Assembly (NCBI GenBank): GCA_001001205.1
Contig: LCKE01000014.1
Span: forward strand, 1-32,660
From: Parcubacteria group bacterium GW2011_GWF2_45_11
GTDB lineage: Bacteria > Patescibacteriota > Patescibacteriia > UBA1558 > UBA10009
DNA: 32,660 nucleotides
Reading direction: 5' to 3'
A model generated the notes under the pieces. That model made no database searches, was not told where the DNA came from, and saw only the letters and a list, made by a program, of their open reading frames with translations. This document shows positions 17,163-25,152 of the stretch, in pieces (positions within the stretch are counted from its first letter, which is position 1; every line of letters starts with the position of its first letter). Both the position numbers and the translations under genes were made by a program.

Positions 17163-18107
17163 ATGATTATTTTCCTTTACGGAACGGACAACTACCGCTC
17201 CGGCCAAAAACTTGAGGAAATAAAAAAAAAGTTCCAAGCCCAAAATGACCCCGCCGGCCTTAATATTGTGACGTTCGCCGGCGAAGAATTTAACTTGGAA
17301 AAATTTAACAACGCCGCCGCTCAAAGCGGTTTTTTGGTAAAAAAAAGGCTGATTATAACAAAAAACCTGCTCGGTCAAAAACCGGCTAAAGAAAAAACAG
17401 AGGCCTTAATGGACCTCCTGGAAAATTTTAAAAAATCAGACAATGTCCTGGTATTTTGGGAAGCGACTATGCCGGATAAAAGATCGGCTCTGTTTAAAAG
17501 GTTGAGCCGGGAAAAATTAAGCCAGGAATTTCCGCGGCTGAAATCGGCTCAGCTGACGGCCTGGGTTAAAAAATACGTGGCGGATAATAACGGCCGGATT
17601 AACAACGAAGCCGTTAATTTATTAATCGCCTTTGTCGGTGATGATCTTTGGCAAATCAGCAATGAACTGGACAAATTATTGGCCTACAGCCCAAAGTCTA
17701 TTGCCCCGGAAGACGTCAGGGCGATGGTTAAGGCCAAGCTGGACGAAAATATTTTTGGCCTGGTTGACGCGATCGGCGCCAACAACAAGCCGGCCGCCCT
17801 TAAACTCTTAAACGAACAATTGGCCCTGGGCTTAAACGAGATCTACATCCTCACCATGATTGGCAGGCAATTCCGCATCTTAGCCCAGCTGAAGTCGCTC
17901 GCCTCCCATAACTTTAGCCAGGCCGAAATCATCAAGCGGACCAAACTGTATCCTTTTGTGGTAAAAAAATTGCTGCCTCTCAGCCAAAAATTCACCCTGG
18001 CCAAACTCCAGCAAATTTACGAAAAAATGGCGGAGCTGGATTTAAAATTAAAATCGACTTCTTTGTCCGGTCAAACCCTGCTTGATCTTTTTATTTTGCA
18101 AATTTAA
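17163..18107 (+). CDS. holA: DNA polymerase III, delta subunit
   Basis: The subunit of the clamp loader that opens the beta sliding clamp. The 314-residue protein begins MIIFLYGTDNYRSGQKLEEI and keeps the delta pattern: N-terminal AAA+-like domain without a Walker A motif, KKRLIITKNLL and NVLVFWEA strands, then LTAWVKKYVADN and LIAFVGDDLWQISNELDKLLAY, and the C-terminal collar with IYILTMIGRQFRILAQLK and LKSTSLSGQTLLDLFIL. The track starts at a TTG (17151) that coincides with the predicted transcription start; ATG 17163 fits the family. No SD is visible. Confidence 0.88.
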   Translation: MIIFLYGTDNYRSGQKLEEIKKKFQAQNDPAGLNIVTFAGEEFNLEKFNNAAAQSGFLVKKRLIITKNLLGQKPAKEKTEALMDLLENFKKSDNVLVFWEATMPDKRSALFKRLSREKLSQEFPRLKSAQLTAWVKKYVADNNGRINNEAVNLLIAFVGDDLWQISNELDKLLAYSPKSIAPEDVRAMVKAKLDENIFGLVDAIGANNKPAALKLLNEQLALGLNEIYILTMIGRQFRILAQLKSLASHNFSQAEIIKRTKLYPFVVKKLLPLSQKFTLAKLQQIYEKMAELDLKLKSTSLSGQTLLDLFILQI

Positions 18108-18150
18108 AAAGCACGGACGCCTAATGGACCCCGTGATTTTTAAATAAGAT

Positions 18151-18420
18151 TTATTTTAGACCAGCCTTTTTAACCTTGGCGGCTAATCTGGATTTGTGCC
18201 GGTTGGCGGTATTCTGTTTTAAAACGTTAACCTTAACCGCTTTATCCACCGCTTTTTGCACCTGAGGCAACAGGGTTTTGACTTTGTCCATTTCTCCGGC
18301 CAGCAGAGCTTTATTGGTTTTTTTGATCAGATCTTTAATTAGGTTTTTGCGCCGGCTATTTCTTAAAGCATGGGCGCGTGACTGACGCAATGATTTTTTG
18401 GAAGATTTTGTTGTAGGCAT
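18151..18420 (-). CDS. rpsT: 30S ribosomal protein S20
   Basis: An 89-residue basic helical protein (MPTTKSSKKSLRQSRAHALRNSRRKNLIKD..., ending NTANRHKSRLAAKVKKAGLK) that binds the 5' domain of 16S rRNA. Size and the TANRHKSRLA signature are diagnostic. The leader on the minus strand is an A/T-rich tract containing AATTCAAAATT; a TATTAT box lies around 18458-18465. It converges with holA. Confidence 0.95.
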   Translation of the reverse strand: MPTTKSSKKSLRQSRAHALRNSRRKNLIKDLIKKTNKALLAGEMDKVKTLLPQVQKAVDKAVKVNVLKQNTANRHKSRLAAKVKKAGLK

Positions 18421-18555
18421 ATACCTTAATTTTCAATTTTGAATTCTAAATTTTTAATTATATAATACAGGTGCGGGAGATAAAAAGATACTATCATAGT
18501 TAAAAGATTAAATCAAGCTTACATATCAGCTTACATATCAAACATATCGAACGTG

Positions 18556-18584
18556 TTGACGAAACGCCCTAAATAAGCTAAGAC
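18556..18584 (+). promoter_or_regulatory. Promoter of the DDAH-like gene
   Basis: TTGACG (18556-18561), 17-base spacer, TAAGAC (18579-18584). Just upstream GCTTACATATCA occurs twice in tandem (about 18517-18540), a possible operator. Confidence 0.5.
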
Positions 18585-18623
18585 CGTAACAAGGCGTTAA
18601 TTTATCCTTAAATACATATAAAA

Positions 18624-19547
18624 ATGAACCGCATTATCATTACGGATCTGCCTAAGCCCCACGATGAAGTTAAGGGCTGCTGGTATAACGGCTATCCTAT
18701 CCATAAAGGCTACACCGAAAACAGCCTTAACTACGCCACGGTCTATTCGCACCAAAACCACATTTTACCTGATCTGAAAAGGATTAAAAATGATTTTAAA
18801 AATTTTAAAAAGGCTCTGCAGGCGGCCGGCTTTGAGGTTTACACCCTGCCCTTTCCGGAGGAATTAAATCAGGTTGATAACCTGCATCATGACGCTGTCT
18901 TTGTCAGGGATTCCGGCTTAATCTTTAAGGATTGCTGGATTAAAGCCAGGTTCAGCGCCACTAACCGGCAGATGGAATCGGAAATCTACGCCCCCATCAT
19001 CGCCAAAACTTTCAACAAACGGGTAGTGGAATTGCCCGGAGACGCTTATTTGGAATTAGGCGAGGTTTTTTATCTACAAACCAAACAGGGCACTTTTTAT
19101 TTCGGCGGCCTTTCGCGCTCCAATAAAATCGGCCATGATTTTGCCCAATCGGTTATCCAGGCCGATCACTATTGTCTGCTCCGCTCCCAGGGCTACCACT
19201 TAGACACCGTCTTCAGCCCGGTCTTGAGCCAGGCTAACGAAATCATCGCCTTTATTGTCAGAGAAGATCTTTTTTCGCGGGAATGCCTAGAGGCTTTAAA
19301 AAGGTTCAACATAGAAATCATCCGCATAGACCCGATTGATTCTTCCGGCGTGGAAGGCAATTTGGGCAATTACGCCGTCAACGCTTTGGTCGGGCCGGGC
19401 GTTTTGCTCAATGCCGCCGAATTTTTAACGCCGGGGGTGGAAGCAAAATTAAAATCGCTCAACATTAAACGTTACGTTACTCCCTTAAACGATTTCCGCA
19501 ACGCCGGCGGCTCATGCCATTGTTTGACTAATGAAATTTACGAATAA
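18624..19547 (+). CDS. Amidinotransferase/dimethylarginine dimethylaminohydrolase (DDAH)-like pentein
   Basis: A 307-residue guanidino-group enzyme of the pentein fold. Recognisable are HHDAVFVRDSGLIF (substrate-binding Asp), PGDAYLELGEVFYL, the catalytic-His region SQGYHLDTVFSPV, and the C-terminal nucleophile segment FRNAGGSCHCLTNE with Cys298 the probable nucleophile. Family members hydrolyse methylarginines or arginine to citrulline, or transfer amidino groups; the exact substrate is not readable. A small ORF of unknown function follows after 75 bases. Confidence 0.85.
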   Translation: MNRIIITDLPKPHDEVKGCWYNGYPIHKGYTENSLNYATVYSHQNHILPDLKRIKNDFKNFKKALQAAGFEVYTLPFPEELNQVDNLHHDAVFVRDSGLIFKDCWIKARFSATNRQMESEIYAPIIAKTFNKRVVELPGDAYLELGEVFYLQTKQGTFYFGGLSRSNKIGHDFAQSVIQADHYCLLRSQGYHLDTVFSPVLSQANEIIAFIVREDLFSRECLEALKRFNIEIIRIDPIDSSGVEGNLGNYAVNALVGPGVLLNAAEFLTPGVEAKLKSLNIKRYVTPLNDFRNAGGSCHCLTNEIYE

Positions 19548-19622
19548 ACCCGGCACCTGGGCCCCGGACCATGTGGTTCTATTAAAAAATTTTAAAAGGC
19601 GCCGGAACAAACCGATAAGCTT

Positions 19623-19868
19623 ATGAAAACTGAATATCTCTCTTACGATGAACAACGGAAAATAGCCGAAGATCTTTATAATCTCACCGACTCCCTTGAG
19701 GCCTGTGACCGGCTGGAAAAAGATTACGGCATTCAAATCAGGCCCGGCCGCTCGGTTGAACTGAACAGCTTTGCCAGGGCTTTGGATAAAACCAAGTTTT
19801 TAAACGTGGATGTAGAAAAAGCCATCAGCAAACATTCCGGCCGTCCGCTAAGGCTCAGGGACCTTTAA
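19623..19868 (+). CDS. Small protein of unknown function (81 residues)
   Basis: A compact, mostly helical and charged protein (MKTEYLSYDEQRKIAEDLYNL..., ending HSGRPLRLRDL). No signal peptide, membrane helix or cysteine pair is seen. The codons and the ordered helices suggest a real gene, and it follows the DDAH-like gene on the same strand. No SD is seen. I do not recognise it. Confidence 0.55.
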   Translation: MKTEYLSYDEQRKIAEDLYNLTDSLEACDRLEKDYGIQIRPGRSVELNSFARALDKTKFLNVDVEKAISKHSGRPLRLRDL

Positions 19869-19911
19869 ACCGTAAAAGTAAAAACTCCCAACCAATCCGA
19901 ATCAGATAAGG

Positions 19912-21096
19912 TTACAAAAGCGGCCTAGAATAAGCTGTCGTCAGGCTCTCCAGATAGGCCGAATTAATGGAGGCTAAGGCTGTTGCCGGCGGCAGGCAAA
20001 ATTGACGGTAATTATCATGATGTAGCCGGTCCAAGCCGACTGCTTGCTCAACTTTAAAATCGCCGATGGCGGTTCTTTTTAATTCTTCCACAAGGGCACC
20101 GGTCCCTAAGCTTTGACCCAGGTCATGGGCCAAAGTTCTGATGTAAGTACCGGCTGAACATTTAACCTGAAGATTGATGATTGGCGATTGATGATAGTCA
20201 TCTTTCAAGCTTAAATCATAAATCATAATTTCAGAAGCTTTTCTCTCCACCACCTTGCCCAGTCTGGCCAGCTGATATAATTTTTTACCAGCGACTTTTT
20301 TGGCCGAATACATCGGTGGCAGTTGCTGCTGCTTACCAATGAACAACGCTAATATTTTTTTAATTTGATCATGGGGAATTTGGATTTTATGGGAAATGGG
20401 GAATTTGGATTTGAAAATTTTTCCGGTTCTATCATACGTATCGGACTCTACTCCCAATCTGATTTCCGCTGCATATTCTTTGGGCAATAAATGAAACAAA
20501 TCAATCATTTTAGTCGCCTGACCCAAAGCGCAAATGAGCAGTCCGGTGGCGAACGGATCCAGAGTGCCGGCGTGGCCGATCTGCCTCAGTCCGGTAATTG
20601 ACCTGAGCTTGGCCACCACGTCATGCGAAGTCCAATCAACGTCTTTATCAACAAGCAAAAAACCGGCCGAAGCATCAAGCAGGGCTTTTTTAATATTTTT
20701 CCCCTTGCAGACGTCTTCATGAAACGGCTCTAATCTTTCTATCTTAAAATTAAGGCTGGAATTTAATTTTAAATCAGACAAGCCGCCGACAAAAGCCTGC
20801 TGGTCGTAACCTAAAGCGACAATCTCCGGTTTTTCGGTTCTGATAATTTTATAGGGATCAGCGGCGCCGCCCAAAACTATGGTGACGTTCGGCCATTTAT
20901 CGTTCAGCAAACTCCGTAAATGGGCCAGTCTTTGGCTCTCCGCATAATAAGGCTGAAAGCCTTTGGTCTTAAAAACATTAATGTCCCTGGCTAAAACTAT
21001 AACTAAAGAATCGCCCAGGGCGCGGGCCTGCTGGATTAAATTAAGATGTCCCGGATGGATGACATCAAAGGTTCCGGCTATTAATACCTTGACCAT
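19912..21096 (-). CDS. truB: Fusion of a cytidylyltransferase-type nucleotidyltransferase (RibL/FAD synthetase-like) with tRNA pseudouridine-55 synthase TruB
   Basis: Residues 1-140 are a nucleotidyltransferase of the HxGH superfamily: VLIAGTFDVIHPGHLNLIQQA with His14/His17, then VIVLARDINV and PEIVALGYDQQ. This resembles archaeal FAD synthetase (RibL) and glycerol-3-phosphate cytidylyltransferases. From about residue 145 the protein is TruB: GFLLVDKDVDWTSHDVV, GHAGTLDPFATGLL with catalytic Asp180, KEYAAEIRLGVESDTYD, PPMYSAKK and CSAGTYIRTLAHDLG. TruB makes pseudouridine 55 in the tRNA T loop. In many bacteria truB lies next to ribF, so a fusion of TruB with an FAD-synthetase-like domain preserves that link with a non-homologous partner. 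Both active sites look intact. It is the only gene in its transcript here. Confidence 0.92.
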   Translation of the reverse strand: MVKVLIAGTFDVIHPGHLNLIQQARALGDSLVIVLARDINVFKTKGFQPYYAESQRLAHLRSLLNDKWPNVTIVLGGAADPYKIIRTEKPEIVALGYDQQAFVGGLSDLKLNSSLNFKIERLEPFHEDVCKGKNIKKALLDASAGFLLVDKDVDWTSHDVVAKLRSITGLRQIGHAGTLDPFATGLLICALGQATKMIDLFHLLPKEYAAEIRLGVESDTYDRTGKIFKSKFPISHKIQIPHDQIKKILALFIGKQQQLPPMYSAKKVAGKKLYQLARLGKVVERKASEIMIYDLSLKDDYHQSPIINLQVKCSAGTYIRTLAHDLGQSLGTGALVEELKRTAIGDFKVEQAVGLDRLHHDNYRQFCLPPATALASINSAYLESLTTAYSRPLL

Positions 21097-21194
21097 ATTT
21101 AACTAATCTAATTATAGCGGAAACGCGCCAAGAAGACGAAATGGATGCTACGTATCATTAAATATTAAGCCCGCCGATTACCACCCGCCCAAGA

Positions 21195-21223
21195 TTGACA
21201 AAATAAACATTTCGGGCTATAAT
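21195..21223 (+). promoter_or_regulatory. Full-consensus sigma70 promoter
   Basis: TTGACA (21195-21200), 17-base spacer, TATAAT (21218-21223). It is the only promoter in the window matching both hexamers and the optimal spacing perfectly. Confidence 0.9.
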
Positions 21224-21227
21224 TGAA

Positions 21228-21241
21228 TGTTTACGTAAACA
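21228..21241. promoter_or_regulatory. 14-bp perfect palindrome at the transcription start, likely operator
   Basis: TGTTTACGTAAACA is a perfect palindrome beginning five bases after the -10 box, so it covers the expected start of transcription. A repressor bound here would block initiation. Confidence 0.6.
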
Positions 21242-21268
21242 ATAACTCAAAACTCAAGGAGATTTCCC

Positions 21269-21862
21269 GTGAGACGACTCCGACTCATGGTTGTCGCGCT
21301 CGTGCTGATGATAAGCACGGCGCTGGCTGACCAGTACCAGCCGCCCCACCAGGCGGTGGTGGACTCGTTAGGTAACCATCTGGTTACCTATGAGTGGGTC
21401 AAATTTTCTTTCGATGACCAGTTCCACCACCCCAACGGTGATCTGTACCCCAAAAAATGGGGTGAGACAGTCTGGGTCTTGGCCCAGCCGCGCCAGGCCA
21501 ACCGCTTCCGCGGCTGGATGACCATCGGCGGTTTTGCCGCCGGTGCGGTTGATGGCTATAACCAGGGATATCTCCAGCACGGCTGGAGAACCTGGGACGA
21601 AGTGGAGCGGTTCGCCTGGATAGCCGGCGCCCCGATGTTTTGGGGCTTGGCGCTGGATAGTCAGTATCCAGACGCCTGCCGCTGGACCGGCGGACTCCAG
21701 GGCGGGTTGGCCGCTGTTTCCATTATCCGACATTCGGATAATGACGACGGCCAGACAATCGCTTTGGCAGCCGGAGCCGCGGCCGGCTCTTATATTGTGG
21801 GCTGGCTGTTGGATAAGTACCGCCACCGGCCGGCCAAGGGCTACCGGTACTATCTCAGGTAG
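21269..21862 (+). CDS. Exported protein of unknown function
   Basis: A 197-residue protein with a clear signal peptide (MRRLRLMVVALVLMISTALA, cut before DQYQ). The mature part is aromatic and Gly-rich with two hydrophobic segments (MTIGGFAAGAVDGYNQGYLQ and QTIALAAGAAAGSYIVGWLL) that could be membrane hairpins. It starts with GTG behind a strong AAGGAG (21256-21261), unlike most genes here. Its own consensus promoter, palindrome and terminator make it a self-contained unit. Codon use is richer in GC. No family is recognised. Confidence 0.8.
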   Translation: MRRLRLMVVALVLMISTALADQYQPPHQAVVDSLGNHLVTYEWVKFSFDDQFHHPNGDLYPKKWGETVWVLAQPRQANRFRGWMTIGGFAAGAVDGYNQGYLQHGWRTWDEVERFAWIAGAPMFWGLALDSQYPDACRWTGGLQGGLAAVSIIRHSDNDDGQTIALAAGAAAGSYIVGWLLDKYRHRPAKGYRYYLR

Positions 21863-21871
21863 CCTTCATCT

Positions 21872-21909
21872 CCCCCGTCAAGGCTTAGGCTTTGACGGGG
21901 GCGTTTTTT
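21872..21909 (+). terminator. Strong intrinsic terminator
   Basis: CCCCCGTCAA pairs with TTGACGGGGG around a small loop, and six T follow at 21904-21909. Confidence 0.92.
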
Positions 21910-22024
21910 ATCTGCCAATTTTTACGAAATATCCGCCCGGCTCGCCATTATGGCAGACGGGTACAATACCCGTTATACAAAATAACCGGTAACGTCTCAG
22001 CTATTAAGCCTCAATCTGTAATCT

Positions 22025-24148
22025 TCATTTTTTAATTTTGAATTTTGGATTTTGCATTTTTAATCTTTTAATCTGATCCCTGAGCCCAGCCGCTTCTTCA
22101 AACGCCAGATTCTCCGCCGCCAGCTGCATCTGATTTTCCAAATCGGCAATAAGCCGGCTTAATTCGTCCTGAGGAATTTGCCGATAGTCTTTTAGTCTTT
22201 TAGTCTTTAAATCCTTATCTTCCATATTGGATCGCAAATCATCCCTGATGTCTTTTTTTATGGATCGCGGCGTAATGCCATGCCGCCGATTATATTCCGC
22301 CTGAATCACCCGTCTTCTGTCCACCTCCGCCATCGCCCGCTTCATGGAACCGGTAATTTTGTCGGCGTACATAATCACTTTGCCGTCCTGATGGCGGGCC
22401 GCCCGGCCCATGGTCTGGATTAAAGATGTTTCTGATCTTAAAAAGCCTTCCTTATCGGCATCCAAAATCACCACCAGGGAGACTTCCGGCAAATCCAAGC
22501 CTTCCCGCAACAAATTAATGCCGATCAAGACGTCAAATTTGCCTAACCTTAAATCTCTTAAAATATCCAGACGATCCAAAGTCTCTATTTCCGAATGAAG
22601 ATACTGAACCTTGAGCTTAAGGTCCTGAAGATAGTCAGTCAGTTCTTCCGCCAGGCGCTTTGTCATGGTGGTCACCAGCACCCGGTTTTTTTGTTTTATG
22701 GTTTGTTTGATTTCTTTAATTAAATCGTCAAGCTGGCCCCGGCTTTTCCGGACCTCCACCTCGGGATCCAACAAACCGGTCGGCCGGATCACCTGCTGGC
22801 TGACCGCCGAATTTGCCTCGTTAATCTTCAGGGTTAAATCATTAAAATCCACCAGCTCCTTGGCCAGCGCCCCGACCCTGACTTTTTTGGTCGCAATCCC
22901 GGACAAACGATACTCGTAAGCGGCTGGCGTGGCCGAAACATAAACAGCCTGATTAATGCGGCTGTTAAATTCCTTAAAATTCAAAGGCCGGTTATCAAAG
23001 GCCGAAGGCAGCCGAAAGCCGTACTCAATTAAAGTTTGCTTGCGGGAATGGTCGCCGGCGTACATGCCGCCGATCTGCGGCAAAGTCATGTGCGATTCGT
23101 CCACAAACATCAGAAAATCCTTGGGGAAATAATCAATCAAGGTGGACGGCGGCTCACCGGCTTGCCGGCCGGTTAAAAACCTGGAATAATTTTCAATCCC
23201 GTTGCAATAACCGGTCGCCACCATCATCTCTAAATCAAAATTAGTGCGCTGTTCAAGCCTCTGCGCTTCCAGCAACTGCCCCTGCTTTTTAAAATAGGCG
23301 ATTCTCTCGGCCAGCTCCCCCTTAACGGCTTTTAGCGACTCCTTAAATCTGGTTGCCGGAGCGACAAAATGCTTGACCGGAAAAATTCCCACGGTTTGCC
23401 TGTTGACATTTGAGCTTGAGTTATTTTTTGTTTTTTGCATCCCGGCAATTTGTTTACCGGTCAGCCAGTTGATCCGCGAAATCCTCTCAATTATATCGCC
23501 GTAAAACTCCACTCTAACCACTTCGTCAGCCGACTCCACCGGAAAAATTTCCACGATATCGCCTTTGACGGTAAAAGTCCCGCGGCCTAGAGCCGCGTCA
23601 TTGCGGGTAAACTGAATGGCGGTCAGTTTTTTTAACACTTCGTCAATTTTAATTTTTTGCCCGACTGTCAGCTGAACGTGCATGGCCTGATAATCGGCGG
23701 GACTGCCTAAGCCGTAAATGCAGGAAACCGAAGCGACAATGATGACGTCTCTCCTGGTTAACAAAGAATTGGTGGAAGCGTGCCGCAGGCGGTCAATTTC
23801 TTCGTTAATTTGCGTTTCCTTTTCTATGTAGGTGTCCGACCGGGGAATGTAAGCTTCCGGCTGGTAGTAATCGTAATAGCTGACAAAATAGTGGACCGCG
23901 TTTTCCGGAAAAAATTCCTTGAATTCGCTGGCCAGCTGGGCGGCCAAAGTTTTATTGTGGGAAATAATCAAAGTCGGCTTTTGCGCGGCGGCCATGACGT
24001 TGGCCATAGTGAAAGTTTTACCCGAGCCGGTCACGCCCAAAAGCGTCTGGTGCTTTTTACCAGCGTTCAATCCCCTGACCAGCTTATCAATCGCCTGAGG
24101 CTGGTCGCCTGTAGGCTTAAAATTAGATTGTAAGTTAAAATTTGGCAT
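22025..24148 (-). CDS. uvrB: UvrABC system protein B
   Basis: The damage-verifying helicase-like subunit of nucleotide excision repair. The 707-residue chain has Walker A LLGVTGSGKTFT (near residue 40), the beta-hairpin YYDYYQPEAYIP that clamps DNA, FVDESHMTLPQ (motif II), SATPAAYE, and the C-terminal helicase motifs NLLREGLDLPEVSLVVILDADKEGFLRS and QTMGRAARH. A UVR domain for UvrC binding ends the protein (QLAAENLAFEEAAGLRDQIKRLK). The last ten residues, MQNPKFKIKK, translate an A/T-rich tract similar to those in front of other genes, so the natural end may have drifted into a repeat. It may act with the ATL protein at 7033. Confidence 0.97.
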   Translation of the reverse strand: MPNFNLQSNFKPTGDQPQAIDKLVRGLNAGKKHQTLLGVTGSGKTFTMANVMAAAQKPTLIISHNKTLAAQLASEFKEFFPENAVHYFVSYYDYYQPEAYIPRSDTYIEKETQINEEIDRLRHASTNSLLTRRDVIIVASVSCIYGLGSPADYQAMHVQLTVGQKIKIDEVLKKLTAIQFTRNDAALGRGTFTVKGDIVEIFPVESADEVVRVEFYGDIIERISRINWLTGKQIAGMQKTKNNSSSNVNRQTVGIFPVKHFVAPATRFKESLKAVKGELAERIAYFKKQGQLLEAQRLEQRTNFDLEMMVATGYCNGIENYSRFLTGRQAGEPPSTLIDYFPKDFLMFVDESHMTLPQIGGMYAGDHSRKQTLIEYGFRLPSAFDNRPLNFKEFNSRINQAVYVSATPAAYEYRLSGIATKKVRVGALAKELVDFNDLTLKINEANSAVSQQVIRPTGLLDPEVEVRKSRGQLDDLIKEIKQTIKQKNRVLVTTMTKRLAEELTDYLQDLKLKVQYLHSEIETLDRLDILRDLRLGKFDVLIGINLLREGLDLPEVSLVVILDADKEGFLRSETSLIQTMGRAARHQDGKVIMYADKITGSMKRAMAEVDRRRVIQAEYNRRHGITPRSIKKDIRDDLRSNMEDKDLKTKRLKDYRQIPQDELSRLIADLENQMQLAAENLAFEEAAGLRDQIKRLKMQNPKFKIKK

Positions 24149-24310
24149 AATTAGCCAGCCTGCTCCGAAAATTTGGAACTTACTTCTTTAGGGGGTGGGT
24201 TTAAATTATGATTTTAGCTGAAATGATGGCGTAAATTTGAATAACAATAATATCATTATAACCCATTTTATTCAACATCAGCGAATTATCTGCCATATCC
24301 GTTTTCTTTG
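24149..24310. other. Gap upstream of uvrB
   Basis: AT-rich and without a supported gene. The uvrB promoter should lie here on the minus strand, but I see no convincing pair of hexamers. Confidence 0.4.
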
Positions 24311-24409
24311 ATTTATCCAGCACCTTGCAGGAGTTCTTTTTACGGGGCCTAATACCCAGCACCAGAGATTGGTACTGGGAATACCCTTTAGAAAAAGTGT
24401 TGGATTTAT
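24311..24409. repeat. Intergenic inverted-repeat element, copy E1
   Basis: The outer arms ATCCAGCACCTT and AAAGTGTTGGAT pair with one G-U and one mismatch. An inner stem pairs CCCAGCACC with GGTACTGGG. It shares TGCAG..TTCTTTT and CTAATACCCAGCAC with copy E2 at 25742. A box (C/G)(T/A)AATACCC recurs on the same strand. It could be a structured RNA or a MITE-like palindrome. Confidence 0.75.
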
Positions 24410-24412
24410 TGA

Positions 24413-24451
24413 AAAAAAATAGCCCCCGAAATTTCCGAAGAAATCGGGGGC
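24413..24451 (-). terminator. Intrinsic terminator of the exported-protein gene
   Basis: On the minus strand GCCCCCGA pairs with TCGGGGGC, followed by A and a run of T (24413-24421 on the plus strand is nearly all A). Confidence 0.9.
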
Positions 24452-24461
24452 AAAAAATCGT

Positions 24462-24935
24462 TTAATGGCCGAGCCAGCGCGTGCCAGCTTTAGGAATAAA
24501 CACTGTTACGCGCCTTTTTGCCTCGACTCTAATGGTCGAGGCACTGCTTCCACCCGGGCGCCACCGATATTGGGCCGTAAAATACTTAGCCAGACCCAAC
24601 TCGAATATTTCGCCCTTCTTCTCGTAGGTGACCCTGGTACCGGGCTGCCAAAACTCTGTTACCCGGGTGGCCAAACCACCGTCCACCGTAACGGTTACCG
24701 ATTCCACCCCTTGCCAATTTTTAAAGGCAAGGAAAAGAGTTTCCTCGACTTCTTTTGAGATAGTCGATTCAAAAATGAAAGTCTCCCCTTTCTCTAAGGA
24801 GACCGAATCCGGCCAATTATCCCAAGTCTCGGAGACTGAATGGTTTTTAATTACATAGGACTTGCCAATCAACTCGGCAAATCCGGCACCGACACTGACT
24901 TCAAGCGTCAATAAAACCAATAATAGGTGTTTCAT
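24462..24935 (-). CDS. Exported protein of unknown function, beta-rich
   Basis: The track extends the frame to 25013, but the gene most likely starts at ATG 24935 (MKHLLLVLLTLEVSVGAGFAEL) behind AGGAG with good spacing, giving 157 residues with a signal peptide. The mature part alternates hydrophobic and polar residues like a beta-sandwich (VTVTVDGGLATRVTEFW, GTRVTYEKKGEIFEL, STIRVEAKRRVTVFI). There are no cysteines in the mature part and no membrane helix. With promoter, leader of about 70 bases, SD and terminator it is a stand-alone unit of the same style as the gene at 21269. No family is recognised. Confidence 0.78.
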   Translation of the reverse strand: MKHLLLVLLTLEVSVGAGFAELIGKSYVIKNHSVSETWDNWPDSVSLEKGETFIFESTISKEVEETLFLAFKNWQGVESVTVTVDGGLATRVTEFWQPGTRVTYEKKGEIFELGLAKYFTAQYRWRPGGSSASTIRVEAKRRVTVFIPKAGTRWLGH

Positions 24936-25003
24936 GCTGCTCTCCTTTTGTTTTGCGACTTTGGTTTTTGAAACGGAACTACCTGAAATGAACAAGATAA
25001 AAA

Positions 25004-25032
25004 ATCTTAGCACATATCTTAATAGTTGTCAA
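25004..25032 (-). promoter_or_regulatory. Promoter of the exported-protein gene at 24462
   Basis: On the minus strand TTGACA (25032-25027), 17-base spacer, TAAGAT (25009-25004), with an extended TG just before the -10. Confidence 0.8.
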
Positions 25033-25114
25033 GTAGGATATAAAACCGAAGCAGGCAGACCTCCCTATTTTGGGGTCTAAGGCGCAGGCGTTTAAAATCT
25101 CGTCTTAAGTAACA

Positions 25115-25143
25115 TTGATTTTTCCCCTTAAAATTGCTACATT
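25115..25143 (+). promoter_or_regulatory. Promoter of ruvA
   Basis: TTGATT (25115-25120), 17-base spacer, TACATT (25138-25143), extended by TG. Transcription should start about three bases before the ruvA ATG. Confidence 0.65.
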
Positions 25144-25152
25144 TATTACATT

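Noticed and set aside
21368-21826. 152-codon antisense ORF across the exported-protein gene
   Set aside because: The plus-strand frame has promoter, SD, signal peptide and terminator; the antisense frame has none.
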